NCBI RefSeq assembly: GCF_048066115.1
Contig: NZ_JBLTYX010000001.1
Coordinates: 1-64,000 of the forward strand
DNA from: Niveispirillum sp048066115
Lineage (GTDB): Bacteria; Pseudomonadota; Alphaproteobacteria; Azospirillales; Azospirillaceae
Length of the DNA: 64,000 nucleotides
Direction of reading: 5' to 3'
This document shows, in pieces, positions 18,477 through 28,779 of the stretch. The translations under genes were made by a program, and so were the position numbers. Position 1 is the first letter of the stretch. Every line of letters starts with the position of its first letter. The notes beneath the pieces were generated by a model. It saw nothing but the letters and a program-made list of their open reading frames with translations, had not been told where the DNA came from and did not search any database.

Positions 18477-18503
18477 TTGACATGTTTCGTTACAAATTAT
18501 AAG
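18477..18503 (+). promoter_or_regulatory. Possible sigma-70-type promoter for the gene at 18635
   Basis: TTGACA at 18477-18482 and TATAAG at 18498-18503 are separated by 15 bases, shorter than ideal. The surrounding 100 bases are markedly AT-richer than the neighbourhood, as expected of a promoter. No test of activity is possible here. Confidence 0.35.
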
Positions 18504-18634
18504 CTGTTAACGTCCTGTTAAGCGCGGGTTCGTGACGGCGCTTTACAGAATTGGCACCATCCCTATCATCGAAATCGGTCTAGTCCAAAATGCCTAGACT
18601 GTTGGCATAGCCGTGCGTTGAGGGAAAAGAGCCG

Positions 18635-19825
18635 ATGGCGGTAGCGGAATTGACGGCACAGGATGCCAGCCTGACGGCCATGCGGCTGATGGCGTCCGGC
18701 CGCATGCGCGACGCACGGGAGATGCTGGAAGGTGCGGTCCGGCGCTTTCCCTCCGATATCTCGCTCTGGCTCAATCTGGCGGTGGCCAACCGGGTGGGTG
18801 GTGATCTGAGCGCGGCGATGGTCGCCCTGGACGGGGCCCTGCGCGCCGATCCGCGCAGTTTCCTGGCGCTGCTGATGCGGGCGAGCATCCTGGAGGCGCA
18901 GGGGCAGAAGCGGCAGGCGGCCCAGGCCTATGGCGCGGCGCTGACCCAATATTCCCCGCACAGCCATTATGACGAGCCGACGCGCCGCGCCATTGCCCGC
19001 GCCCAGCAGGTGCATGACGAGTATATGCGGGACCTGGAAGGCAGCCTGCGCGGCGCCGTCGCCGGTCTGTCCAGCCCGCGCGGATCGGCGGAAACACGGC
19101 GCATCGACCAGATGGTCGACCATCTGCTGGGCAAGCGGAAGGTCTATACCCAGAAGCCCACGCATTTCCACCTGCCGGGCCTGCCGTCGATCGAGTTCTT
19201 CGATCGCGAGGAATTCCCCTGGCTGTCGCGGCTGGAGGGGGCAACGCGCGATATCCAGCGCGAACTGGCCGGCCTGCTGGCCGATCCGGATCAGTCATCG
19301 GCCGTGCCCTATATCCAGTATCCGGACTGGGCGCCGCTGGACCAGTGGAAGCCGCTGAACCATTCCCCCCGCTGGAGCGCCTTCCACCTGCTGGAACGGG
19401 GAGAGCCCGTGCCGGCCAATGCCGACCGCTGCCCCGTCACCATGTCGGTGCTGGCCGACATGCCGCAGCCGCGCGTGCCCAAGCGGTCGCCGGTGGCCAT
19501 GTTCTCCCTGCTGAAGCCGCGCACCCGCATTCCGCCGCACCATGGTGTGGCCAATACGCGGCTGGTGGTGCATCTGCCGCTGGTGGTGCCGGCCGATTGC
19601 GGCTTCCGTGTCGGCAACGAGACGCGGGAATGGAAGGTCGGCCAGGGCTGGGTGTTCGACGACACGATCGAGCATGAGGCCTGGAACAACAGCGACGAGC
19701 TGCGCGTCGTCCTGATCTTCGACATCTGGCATCCGTATCTGACCGAGGTGGAGCGCGAAGCCTATGCCCGCATCATGACCAGCATGGACGCTGCGACGGG
19801 CGACGTGGCGGAGAGCGGGCTGTAG
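18635..19825 (+). CDS. TPR protein with aspartyl/asparaginyl beta-hydroxylase domain
   Basis: 396 residues. Residues about 1-130 are helical tetratricopeptide-like repeats (ARMLEGAVRRFPSDISLWLNLAVANR, ALRADPRSFLALLMRASILEAQG). The C-terminal 200 residues match the Asp/Asn beta-hydroxylase (PF05118) fold: RIPPHHGVANTRLVVHLPLV with the first iron-ligand His, and DDTIEHEAWNNSDELRVVLIFDIWHP with the second His and a 2-oxoglutarate-binding Arg. It is probably a cytoplasmic Fe(II)/2-oxoglutarate dioxygenase; the TPRs may present the protein substrate. A good ribosome site (GAGGGAAAAG) supports the start. The substrate is unknown and neighbours give no clue. Confidence 0.82.
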   Translation: MAVAELTAQDASLTAMRLMASGRMRDAREMLEGAVRRFPSDISLWLNLAVANRVGGDLSAAMVALDGALRADPRSFLALLMRASILEAQGQKRQAAQAYGAALTQYSPHSHYDEPTRRAIARAQQVHDEYMRDLEGSLRGAVAGLSSPRGSAETRRIDQMVDHLLGKRKVYTQKPTHFHLPGLPSIEFFDREEFPWLSRLEGATRDIQRELAGLLADPDQSSAVPYIQYPDWAPLDQWKPLNHSPRWSAFHLLERGEPVPANADRCPVTMSVLADMPQPRVPKRSPVAMFSLLKPRTRIPPHHGVANTRLVVHLPLVVPADCGFRVGNETREWKVGQGWVFDDTIEHEAWNNSDELRVVLIFDIWHPYLTEVEREAYARIMTSMDAATGDVAESGL

Positions 19826-19913
19826 GGGGGGGCTCCAACCATACTCACCGTCATTCCCGCGCACGCGAGGTCTCTCGTGTAACTCCTGGGCACCATCGTT
19901 GCCACCCTCGCTA

Positions 19914-19994
19914 CCGTCACCCCGGCGAAGGCCGGGGCCCAGATCACGGGCGCTTCGCTCTACGACTTGGGCCCCGGCCTTCGCCGGGGTGACG
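19914..19994. repeat. Family A repeat pair, copy 4 (short)
   Basis: Arms CCGTCACCCCGGCGAAGGCC and the opposite GGCCTTCGCCGGGGTGACG flank a core of about 40 bases, shorter than the other copies. The rest of the 330-base stretch between 19826 and 20155 holds a degenerate half unit near 19850 and the hairpin described at 20111. Confidence 0.75.
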
Positions 19995-20110
19995 ATGGAT
20001 ATTGCTGGGACCCTTACAGCACAAATGTGCGCGAGGATGACGGTGGAGAACGTTGCACCGAAGGTCCCCACACAGGAAATCCCCAAAGCCCCACTTTGAC
20101 CATCCTGCAA

Positions 20111-20148
20111 TCTCCCATTATATGATCGATCATATCGATAAATGGGAG
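20111..20148 (+). promoter_or_regulatory. Nested palindrome and ribosome-site-masking hairpin
   Basis: CTCCCATT at 20112-20119 pairs perfectly with AATGGGAG at 20141-20148, and the latter includes most of the ribosome site GGGAGGA of the gene at 20156. Inside lies a perfect 16-bp DNA palindrome, ATATGATCGATCATAT, at 20120-20135. The element can therefore be read either as a protein operator or as an RNA stem that hides the ribosome site. Confidence 0.55.
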
Positions 20149-20155
20149 GAAGCGG

Positions 20156-21361
20156 ATGCGTGCGACGGGAATGAAGACCCTGCTGGCGGCGGCACTGCTG
20201 CTGGGCCTGTCGGGTTGCGCCACGGGCGGGGCGGGGACGGGCAAGGCGGAGTCGGTCTGGCGGCCGGCCTGGGCGCTGGCGCCGCTGCCGCCGGGCGATA
20301 CGCCCACCTATGACAGGCAGACGGTGCGCCAGACCCTGGTGCTGGATGCTGGCGGGCAGGCGCTGCGCCTGCGCTTCACCAATGAGCTGGGCACGCAGCC
20401 CGTGGGTTTCGGGCCAGTGCGTGTGACACCCCTGGATGATAAGGGACAGCCGGCGGGGCCGGCCATCGCCGTCACCTTCGGCGGCAGCGTCAATGCCGCC
20501 CTGGCCGTGGGTGCACCGCTGCTGAGCGACATTGTGGCGCTGCCGGTGCGCAAGGGGCAGGGGTTGGCCCTGTCCATCCATTATCCCGGCCCCGCCATCG
20601 TCGCCGGCCATCGGCCGCAGGTGGAGGTGGCGGCGGGTGACCAGACCGGACAGCCCGGTGCGCTGCCGGGGGCGGAGGTGAAGCGGTCGCCCAGCCCGCT
20701 GGCATCCGTGGAGGTGCTGGGGGCGCCGGCCCCCGTGCTGGTGGCTATCGGCGACAGCATCACGGAGGGCGATGTCACCCATCAGGCACCGGGCGGCACC
20801 TATCCGCGCCGGCTGTCGGCGCATCTGGCGGCACGCGGCGGCAAGGCGGCGTCGACCATCGTCCTGAACCAGGGCATCGCCGGCAACCGGCTGCTGCGCC
20901 CCAACGCAGGGGCCAACATGCTCGCCCGGTTCGAGCGCGACGCCCTGGCCCAGAACGGCGCCACCGACATCGTGCTGCTGATCGGCATCAACGATATCGG
21001 CAACGGGTCGATCAAGCCGGGCGAGGAGGTGACGGCGGAGCAGGTGATCCAGGGCCTGTCGCAGCTGCGCGACCGGGCCCAGGCCAAGGGGCTGCGCATC
21101 CATGCCGGCACCCTGATGCCCTATGAGGGGGCGAAATATTTCCGGCCGGGTGGAGAGGTGCTGCGACAGGCGGTGAACACCTGGATTCGCTCGCCCGATG
21201 CCAAGTTCGACGGGGTGGTGGATTTCGACAAGAGCATGCAGGACCCGGCCCATCCCACCCGCCTGCTGCCCGCCTATGATATCGGCGACAATCTGCACCC
21301 CAGCGAGGCGGGGTACGAGGCCATGGCCATGCTGGTGGAGAAGGCGCTGTTCGGGCGCTGA
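20156..21361 (+). CDS. SGNH/GDSL-family lipoprotein esterase
   Basis: 401 residues. A lipobox LSGC follows a hydrophobic leader, so it is probably lipid-anchored. An N-terminal beta-rich part of about 150 residues precedes the catalytic domain with GDSITEG (nucleophile Ser), GINDIG (block III) and DNLHPSEAGY (Asp-His). This arrangement is seen in SGNH carbohydrate or lipid esterases, so deacylation of a glycan is plausible but unproven. The start at 20156 has GGGAGGA six bases upstream; an alternative ATG is at 20171. Expression may be gated by the hairpin at 20111-20148. Confidence 0.82.
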   Translation: MRATGMKTLLAAALLLGLSGCATGGAGTGKAESVWRPAWALAPLPPGDTPTYDRQTVRQTLVLDAGGQALRLRFTNELGTQPVGFGPVRVTPLDDKGQPAGPAIAVTFGGSVNAALAVGAPLLSDIVALPVRKGQGLALSIHYPGPAIVAGHRPQVEVAAGDQTGQPGALPGAEVKRSPSPLASVEVLGAPAPVLVAIGDSITEGDVTHQAPGGTYPRRLSAHLAARGGKAASTIVLNQGIAGNRLLRPNAGANMLARFERDALAQNGATDIVLLIGINDIGNGSIKPGEEVTAEQVIQGLSQLRDRAQAKGLRIHAGTLMPYEGAKYFRPGGEVLRQAVNTWIRSPDAKFDGVVDFDKSMQDPAHPTRLLPAYDIGDNLHPSEAGYEAMAMLVEKALFGR

Positions 21362-21527
21362 GGCGCGGCGGTCCCTAGCTCGGGCCGAAACCAAGCGGGA
21401 ACCGACCGTCCCACATGCCGGAATGGCGGGCGCGGGTGCGGCGTGCTATGGGTTCGCCCACAAAACAGGGCCGGCAAACGGCCCCGCAGGCAATCCATAA
21501 ACACGCCCCCGGGATGGCACGCCAGAA

Positions 21528-22904
<1,377 letters not shown>

Positions 22905-22908
22905 TCAG

Positions 22909-22949
22909 CCGTAGGTCGGGGTGAGCGGCAAGCGAACCCCGACCTACGG
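22909..22949. terminator. Inverted repeat after sdaA
   Basis: CCGTAGGTCGGGGT at 22909-22922 pairs perfectly with ACCCCGACCTACGG at 22936-22949 around a 13-base loop. There is no T-run. It begins like the family B arms (CGTAGGTC) but is shorter. It lies between the convergent ends of sdaA and the small membrane protein, so it may stop transcription from both sides. Confidence 0.6.
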
Positions 22950-22953
22950 GCGA

Positions 22954-23163
22954 TCACTTCCCGTCCCGGCCTTTCTTTCGGCTCTTGCGCTGCAGCCAGA
23001 CGAACAGGCTGAACAGCAGGCCCGCCCCGACAAAGGCGGCGAAGACGGCGCCGCGCCCGGCCGTGGGCAGCGGCGCCAGCATTTCCGTGGTGCGGAAAGT
23101 GGCATAGGTCAGGGCGCCCAGGCCCAGCGCGGCCGCGATCAGCACCAGGATGAAAGGCCGCAT
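22954..23163 (-). CDS. Small two-helix membrane protein
   Basis: 69 residues: MRPFILVLIAAALGLGALTY forms one hydrophobic helix, GAVFAAFVGAGLLFSLFVWL the second, and the C-terminus is strongly basic (QRKSRKKGRDGK), which would lie in the cytoplasm. The start at 23163 avoids an unlikely longer N-terminus. It follows the RTX-like protease gene by ten bases on the same strand and may share its transcript. No family is recognised. Confidence 0.6.
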   Translation of the reverse strand: MRPFILVLIAAALGLGALTYATFRTTEMLAPLPTAGRGAVFAAFVGAGLLFSLFVWLQRKSRKKGRDGK

Positions 23164-23173
23164 CGCCGCCCCC

Positions 23174-24640
23174 TCAACCAAACCAGGACAGGTCGGCGCC
23201 GATGGCGCGGTTCTCCGCGATGCCATAGGCCAGGTAATGCAGCACCGGGTTCACGCCGGCTGCGGCCACATCCGGGTTCAGGGTCAGATAGGCCTGCGGA
23301 TTGAAGAAGGGGGAGGCTGCCCGCCCCTCGCTCATGCCCAGGCGCAGCCAATGGTCCAGCAGGGCCGCGTCATTGCTGCCGAAGGCCGCCGCCAGGTCGG
23401 GATTGTGGCCGGCATAGTAATCGGCATCGAAGAAGGCGCTGGGCGACCGCCCCTCCGCCTTGCCATAGGCCGCCCAGTGCGCGGCGCCGGAGGTGAAGGC
23501 GCCGGCCGTTACGGCCGCCGCCACGTCCGGGTTGGCCGCCAGATAGATTTTCTCATCCACCGGGTTGGACAGCAGCGTGCGGCTGACGGCATGGGTGAAA
23601 ATGGTGCGACTGCCCAGGATCAGCACCTCCACGCCGTCCGTGCGGTCGATGCTATCGGGACCGGTCACGATAGCGGTGCCGTCGGCGGCGATGCTGGCCG
23701 TTCCGCCCGTGAACAGGGCCACGTCCAGGCCCGTCCCGCCAGACATCGTGTCATTGCCCAGGCCGCCGTCGAACAGGTCGTTGCCGGCCAGACCGGTCAG
23801 GACATTGCCCCGGAAATCGCCATAGACCCGGTCGGTTGCCGCCGTGCCCGTCACGTTGGGCTGGCGGTCGTCCAGATCGACCAGGGGCAGGCCGGCCGTG
23901 CTTTTCACCGTCCAGCCCAAATCCTTCAGCACGGCCAGGTCCAGCCGGCCGATTTCCCAGCGGTTCAGCTCGTAATTGCCGAACTGGTACATGATGCCGC
24001 GCGTCACCGGCTGATAATCGATATTGCTGTTGCCGTAATGGTCGGATTGGTTGGCCAGCGGCAGGCCTTGCGGCCCCAGCAGCGCCTTCACGGCGTCGCC
24101 CGTGAAATAATTGACACCGTTGACATTGGTCAGCTGGCGGGTGAACTCGACCTTCGCCGCCGGCCAGTAATAGAAACCCAGCCCGTGCAGGATCTCGTGC
24201 GTGGCGATGGAGACGAAATCATGCTGTCCGGCGGGCAGGGCGGGGGTGGTGTCGGCCCGCGGGTTGGGGTCCAGCCAGACGGGGAAACCGTAATTGCGGA
24301 TCGTGCCGTCGCGGCCCAGATAGATGGTGAACACCGTGTCGGCGGTGGCCCCGTTGGGATCGACACCCGTCCGCGCCTCCGCCAGGGTCACCAGGCTGCC
24401 GGTGCCGGCCGTATCGAAGGTGACGCCGGGATTGGCGGGCAGGATGCCGTCGACATTGGGATAGGGGTGCTGGGGATCGTCTGCACTGCGGATGCGCACC
24501 TGCACGTCCAGGCTGCCCTGCCAGTCCAGATAGCGGGCCAGCTGGCTGATGGCGAATTCCGTGCCGCTGCGGATCAGGGCGATGGAACCGGAAACCAGGT
24601 TGCCGGGATTGTCGATGGTGACGGTGAAGGCGTTGGACAT
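23174..24640 (-). CDS. Secreted zincin-like metalloprotease with RTX and NPDVAAA repeats
   Basis: 488 residues from the ATG at 24640 (another at 24652). No Sec signal is seen. A zinc-binding helix HEILHGLGF lies near residue 155 in a domain of about 250 residues. One RTX-type stretch follows (VYGDFRGNVLTGLAGNDLFDGGLG, GGLGNDTMSGG), then three C-terminal repeats of the type YLAANPDVAAAV-x-AGAFTSG-x-AHW-x-x-YGKAEGR. The last repeat is shortened (YLTLNPDVAAAGVNPVLHYL). RTX character without a leader suggests type I secretion, but no such transporter is in the window. The same C-terminal repeats, with the same shortened last unit, occur in the divergent protein at 24898. The protein substrate is unknown. 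Confidence 0.75.
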   Translation of the reverse strand: MSNAFTVTIDNPGNLVSGSIALIRSGTEFAISQLARYLDWQGSLDVQVRIRSADDPQHPYPNVDGILPANPGVTFDTAGTGSLVTLAEARTGVDPNGATADTVFTIYLGRDGTIRNYGFPVWLDPNPRADTTPALPAGQHDFVSIATHEILHGLGFYYWPAAKVEFTRQLTNVNGVNYFTGDAVKALLGPQGLPLANQSDHYGNSNIDYQPVTRGIMYQFGNYELNRWEIGRLDLAVLKDLGWTVKSTAGLPLVDLDDRQPNVTGTAATDRVYGDFRGNVLTGLAGNDLFDGGLGNDTMSGGTGLDVALFTGGTASIAADGTAIVTGPDSIDRTDGVEVLILGSRTIFTHAVSRTLLSNPVDEKIYLAANPDVAAAVTAGAFTSGAAHWAAYGKAEGRSPSAFFDADYYAGHNPDLAAAFGSNDAALLDHWLRLGMSEGRAASPFFNPQAYLTLNPDVAAAGVNPVLHYLAYGIAENRAIGADLSWFG

Positions 24641-24784
24641 GGGGCCGGACATCCCTAGATGGCTTGCCCTGTTTTGTGACGCAAAAGCCGGCCGGGGGCA
24701 AACCATCGTCCGTGACGGCGTCTGGATATGGCGCGCCTATCTGCCGCCCTGCGGCAATATTCCGATTGAGCATACAGGATGATG

Positions 24785-24800
24785 CATGCGCGATCGCATG
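24785..24800. promoter_or_regulatory. Inverted repeat between the divergent RTX-like genes
   Basis: CATGCG-cgat-CGCATG lies roughly midway between the two divergent starts (24640 and 24898). The stretch to 24860 is AT-rich and contains likely promoter material (TTGTTATAAATTTTCATATA). It could be a shared operator, but arms of six bases are weak evidence. Confidence 0.3.
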
Positions 24801-24897
24801 TGCTGTGCCAGGATCGGCACGTATGAATTGTTATAAATTTTCATATATCATAGGATAATTGCATCCCATTTACATGAAAACCGCGAGGCCTCCCTGC

Positions 24898-27831
24898 ATG
24901 ACGACTCTGACTGGTTCGGATGGTGCGGACACGCTTCTGGGCGGCAGCAACGATTATGTGGATGGTCGGGGCGGGAACGACACGATCCGCGGGGGCCTGC
25001 ATAATGCCGAAACGCTGGTCGGCCGTGATGGCGATGACAGCATCGTCGGCGGTGCGGGGGGAGCCAGCTACCTTTATGGGGGAGCTCAGTTCTCCTGGGA
25101 AAGCTCCTTCTTCGATACCGGCAACGACACGCTGATCGGTGGCGATTATTACGATTCGATCGTCGGCGGTGCTGGTGCGGACAGCCTGATCGGCAATGGG
25201 GGCGACGACTATATGGTCGGGGGCGTCAGCAGCAACGCCACCAGCCTTTCCTCCGATGGTGCCGACACGCTGCGGGGCGGCGACGGCAACGATTTCCTCT
25301 ACGGCAATGCCGGTGACGACCAGCTCTACGGCGAGGCTGGGGATGATCTGCTGCGCGGGGATGCTGGCAACGACACGCTGGACGGTGGCGCCGGCAACGA
25401 CCTTGTCAATTTCGTCCATACCGGCGCCACCTTCACAACCGGACTGACACTGGACATCTCGGGCTTCGTGTCGGGCGGCACCTCCACCATCAAGGATGCG
25501 TTCGGCAATACCGACACGCTGATCGGGGTGGAACGGATTAATGTGTCGGGTTCATCCCTGAACGACACGATCACGGGCAGCGCCTATGCCGACCGGCTTT
25601 TCGGAGAGGGTGGTAATGACAGCATCACCGGCGGGGCGGGCAACGATTATCTGGAGGATTTCAGAGGCAACAACACGCTGAGCGGCGGCGACGGGAACGA
25701 TACGATCCTGGCGTACGATGGTGACAGTATCCTGGATGGCGGCGACGGCAATGACAGCATCAGCGCGGCCGGCGATGACATGTCGACCATCGCCGGCGGC
25801 GGCGGGGATGATTTCATCGAGGGCGGCGTGCTTGTGGACGGGGGCGCGGGCAATGACAAGATCATCCTGTCCGGAGCTGCGACCCTGACGGGAGGGGCCG
25901 GGCGCGACCAGTTCCTGGTCACGGAAGGCGTCTCCTATTTCGATTTCGTCGCCGGCATCTACGACATCACGGACTTCGCGGCCGGGCCCGGTGGCGACCT
26001 GCTGCATATGAGCGTGATACTGGAACTGGCGCCCGGCTATTGGGAAGGCGATCCGGTCGCGCAGGGATATCTGCGCTTCCTGCAAAGCGGTGCCGACACG
26101 CTGGTGCAGATCGACAAGGACGGGTCGGGCACGGCCAAGGACTTCACCACCGTCATCCGCCTGCGCGGCGTGACGGCCACGGCCCTGACGTCGGAGAACC
26201 TCAACTACGGGCAGCCTTCCGGCACGGACTTTCCCGGACATGTTTTTGATGAGTGGGAGACCCTGAACGGTGCATGGGGAACCTACGGCGCCGACGTCAT
26301 GCAAATCCATGACGCCTATAGCGGAGAATGGGGCCTTAGAGGGCGGGAGGGAGCGGACTCCCTCACCGGCTGGTACGGCTCGGACCGTCTGGAGGGTGGC
26401 AGCGGACCCGACACGCTCCACGGCAGCATTGGCGGGGACTACCTATACGGTGGCTTGGGCATCGACACGGCCGTCTACCGCTTCGTCAGCAGCAATCCGG
26501 TCTTTAGCACGAGTACCCCCATAACCTTCATCGTCGCCCCGGCGGATGCCAACGGCGACAGCACTCAGCGCTATACAATCGGAACGGGCAGCGCGACGGA
26601 CTACCTCGACTCAATCGAGATCGTTTCCGTCGTTGGCGGCCTGGCCGATGACCGGCTGACGGGGGATGCGCGGCCCAATATCCTGGAGGGCGGGACGGGG
26701 GCCGACCTGCTGGCGGGGATGGCAGGCAATGACACGCTGGCCGGGGATGCCGGCGACGACCTGCTGGCCGGCGGGGAGGGCGACGACCGCATCATCGGCG
26801 GGGCCGCGCTGGACGTGGTCCGCTTCGATGCCCGCTTCGCCGAGGTTGCCATCACCATGGGCCAGGATGGACGGGTCACGGTGAAGGCCAATGCGGGCAC
26901 CCAGGGCACCGACAGCCTGTCGGGCGTGGAGATCCTGCGCCTTTCCGACCGCGTTATCCTGCTGGACGGGGTCGACGGGGTCAGGGCCGGCACGGGCTCG
27001 GCCACAGGCTTCGGCGAGGCGGCGTACCTGGCCGCCAATCCCGACGTGGCGGCGGCCGTGCGGGCAGGCGTCTTCACCAGCGGCACCGCGCATTACGAGG
27101 CCTTCGGCCGGGCGGAGGGAAGGCTGGTCAATGCCACCTTCGACAGCGCCTATTACCTAGCGCAAAATCCCGACGTGGCCGCCCTGGTCCAGTCCGGTGC
27201 GCTGCGCAGTGCCTACCAGCATTTCCTCCAGAACGGCCGGACCGAATGGCGGGCCCCGGCGGCCGACCGAGACTATGATGGCGGCCTCTTCAGCGAGAAA
27301 TACTACCTTTCCGCCAATCCCGACGTGGCAGCGGCAGTGACGCAGGGTGCCTATCGCTCGGGCCTGCAGCACTACACGCTGTTCGGGAAGGCGGAGGGGC
27401 GCCTGGCATTCCCCAAGGCCGATTTCGACCTGGCCCTGTTCGATGAGGGCTATTATCTATCGCAGAACAGCGACGTGGCGGCGGATATCGCCGCCGGCCG
27501 CGTGTCCGACGGGTTCGAGCATTTCCTGCTCCAGGGGCGAACGCAGGGGCGCGATCCCAATGCCCTGTTCGACACCGACTGGTACCTCTCCCATAATCCC
27601 GACGTGGCGGCGGCGCTCCGGTCCGGCGCCATCACCAGCGCCTTCGGCCATTATCTCGTCAATGGGGGGCGGGAGGGGCGCGACCCGTCAGCCTGGTTTG
27701 ACAGCTCGGCCTATCTGGAGGCCAATCCCGACGTGGCGGCGGCCGGCATGAACCCACTGCTGCACTACCTGATCGCCGGCGGGGCCGAGGGCCGGGCCAT
27801 CCAGGCGGCGGACACTGGGCTGTGGCTGTAG
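24898..27831 (+). CDS. Large RTX calcium-binding protein with six NPDVAAA repeats
   Basis: 977 residues from the ATG at 24898. Residues 1 to about 350 and 480-650 are dense in GG-x-G-x-D nonapeptides (GGAGNDTLDGG-like: GNDTIRGG, GDDSIVGG, GNDTLDGGAGND), which bind calcium in a parallel beta-roll after secretion. The C-terminal 270 residues contain six units of about 42-52 residues, each with Y-x-L-x-x-NPDVAAA, then HY/HF and GR-x-EGR; the sixth is shortened as in the divergent protease. No catalytic motif and no Sec signal are seen; type I secretion is inferred. The likely role is a surface or extracellular matrix-type protein. In-frame ATGs at 24859 and 24874 are possible but have poorer ribosome sites. 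Confidence 0.8.
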   Translation: MTTLTGSDGADTLLGGSNDYVDGRGGNDTIRGGLHNAETLVGRDGDDSIVGGAGGASYLYGGAQFSWESSFFDTGNDTLIGGDYYDSIVGGAGADSLIGNGGDDYMVGGVSSNATSLSSDGADTLRGGDGNDFLYGNAGDDQLYGEAGDDLLRGDAGNDTLDGGAGNDLVNFVHTGATFTTGLTLDISGFVSGGTSTIKDAFGNTDTLIGVERINVSGSSLNDTITGSAYADRLFGEGGNDSITGGAGNDYLEDFRGNNTLSGGDGNDTILAYDGDSILDGGDGNDSISAAGDDMSTIAGGGGDDFIEGGVLVDGGAGNDKIILSGAATLTGGAGRDQFLVTEGVSYFDFVAGIYDITDFAAGPGGDLLHMSVILELAPGYWEGDPVAQGYLRFLQSGADTLVQIDKDGSGTAKDFTTVIRLRGVTATALTSENLNYGQPSGTDFPGHVFDEWETLNGAWGTYGADVMQIHDAYSGEWGLRGREGADSLTGWYGSDRLEGGSGPDTLHGSIGGDYLYGGLGIDTAVYRFVSSNPVFSTSTPITFIVAPADANGDSTQRYTIGTGSATDYLDSIEIVSVVGGLADDRLTGDARPNILEGGTGADLLAGMAGNDTLAGDAGDDLLAGGEGDDRIIGGAALDVVRFDARFAEVAITMGQDGRVTVKANAGTQGTDSLSGVEILRLSDRVILLDGVDGVRAGTGSATGFGEAAYLAANPDVAAAVRAGVFTSGTAHYEAFGRAEGRLVNATFDSAYYLAQNPDVAALVQSGALRSAYQHFLQNGRTEWRAPAADRDYDGGLFSEKYYLSANPDVAAAVTQGAYRSGLQHYTLFGKAEGRLAFPKADFDLALFDEGYYLSQNSDVAADIAAGRVSDGFEHFLLQGRTQGRDPNALFDTDWYLSHNPDVAAALRSGAITSAFGHYLVNGGREGRDPSAWFDSSAYLEANPDVAAAGMNPLLHYLIAGGAEGRAIQAADTGLWL
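27018..27810 (+). repeat. Six tandem coding repeats (NPDVAAA units)
   Basis: The core AATCCCGACGTGGCGGCGGC or a close variant recurs near 27037, 27165, 27311, 27468, 27594 and 27721, so the units are about 126-157 bp apart and vary in linker length. DNA identity is high only in the core, which suggests old duplications held by protein-level selection. Confidence 0.85.
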
Positions 27832-27832
27832 C

Positions 27833-28690
27833 TTATCCCAACACAAGCCGCAGGGCGCGGTCGGGGCCGCGCCCGTGCGGCTGCCATTGGCGGGGATAGC
27901 CCAGCGACACCTCTTCGAACCGCACACCGTCGCGCCAGTGGGTGCCCGGCACATGCAGATGGCCATGGATGCAGGCGGCGGCGCGGAAGCGCAGGTGCCA
28001 GTCGGTGGTGGCCACTGTGCCGCACCAGGGGCTGAAACGCGGGATGCGGCGCAGCGTCACCAGATCGGCGCGCAGCGGATAATGGTTGATCAGGACGCTG
28101 CCCATCCCCGTCGGCAGTTCCGCCGCCAGCCGCGCTTGCGTCCAGGCGACGCGGGCCGCGCACCAGTCCTGGCGAGTGGGGTAGGGGGCGGGTGACAGGC
28201 GTCGTTCATCGGCGCTGCGCAACCGCTTCTCCCACGCCCAGTCCAGCACGCGGTCCAGCGGCACATCGTCGGGCCGGAAGCTGTAATCATATCCCAGGAA
28301 CATGGGCACCAGCAGCAGGGGGCCGCCCGGCCCCGGCCAGACGGGATACTCATCCTCCGGCGTCACCACGCCCCGGGCGCGGGCGATGTCCACCAGCGCC
28401 CGGTACTTGGCCTCCCCGCCCAGCGGGCCGTCGGGGGTATTGGTCGTCCACAGCTCGTGGTTGCCCGGCACCCAGATCAGGTGCTTGAAGCGGCGGGACA
28501 GGCTGTCGAAGGCGCGGGCCAGGTCGTCGGGCCGTTCGGCCACGTCGCCGGCCAGGATCAGCCAGTCATCGCCATGGTCATGCAACCGTTCCAGCGCTTC
28601 GCTGTTAGCGGACAATGACAAGTGCAAATCACTGATCGCCCATAGCCGCGGTGCGCAGTCCCCGTATTCGTTCGCAACCTGCAGCCGCAT
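27833..28690 (-). CDS. Metallophosphoesterase
   Basis: 285 residues with the full dinuclear-metal motif series of calcineurin-like phosphoesterases: SDLHLS near 20, AGDVAE, PGNHELW, a His in INHYPLR and GHLHVPG near 240. There is no signal peptide, so it is cytoplasmic. The ATG at 28690 has AGGTGG eight bases upstream. The stop is one base from that of the convergent RTX-like gene. The substrate (nucleotide, phosphoprotein or other phosphoester) cannot be told from the sequence. Confidence 0.85.
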   Translation of the reverse strand: MRLQVANEYGDCAPRLWAISDLHLSLSANSEALERLHDHGDDWLILAGDVAERPDDLARAFDSLSRRFKHLIWVPGNHELWTTNTPDGPLGGEAKYRALVDIARARGVVTPEDEYPVWPGPGGPLLLVPMFLGYDYSFRPDDVPLDRVLDWAWEKRLRSADERRLSPAPYPTRQDWCAARVAWTQARLAAELPTGMGSVLINHYPLRADLVTLRRIPRFSPWCGTVATTDWHLRFRAAACIHGHLHVPGTHWRDGVRFEEVSLGYPRQWQPHGRGPDRALRLVLG

Positions 28691-28779
28691 GGTGAATTCC
28701 ACCTGGAAATGCTAAACTCGCAACTAGTTTGCGGCGGAGGGAAGGTTTGGGCAACGCGGTTGGGCCAACATACAACTGG

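Noticed and set aside
19295..21394. Minus-strand open frame of about 700 codons
   Set aside because: It runs antisense through the TPR-hydroxylase gene, a family A repeat and the esterase gene; no recognisable protein.
23150..24658. Plus-strand open frame opposite the protease gene
   Set aside because: Antisense to a gene with a clear HExxH motif and RTX repeats; the translation has no domain.
27018..27810. Regularly spaced repeats resembling an array
   Set aside because: Not CRISPR: the repeats are in frame, vary in spacing and encode NPDVAAA protein units.
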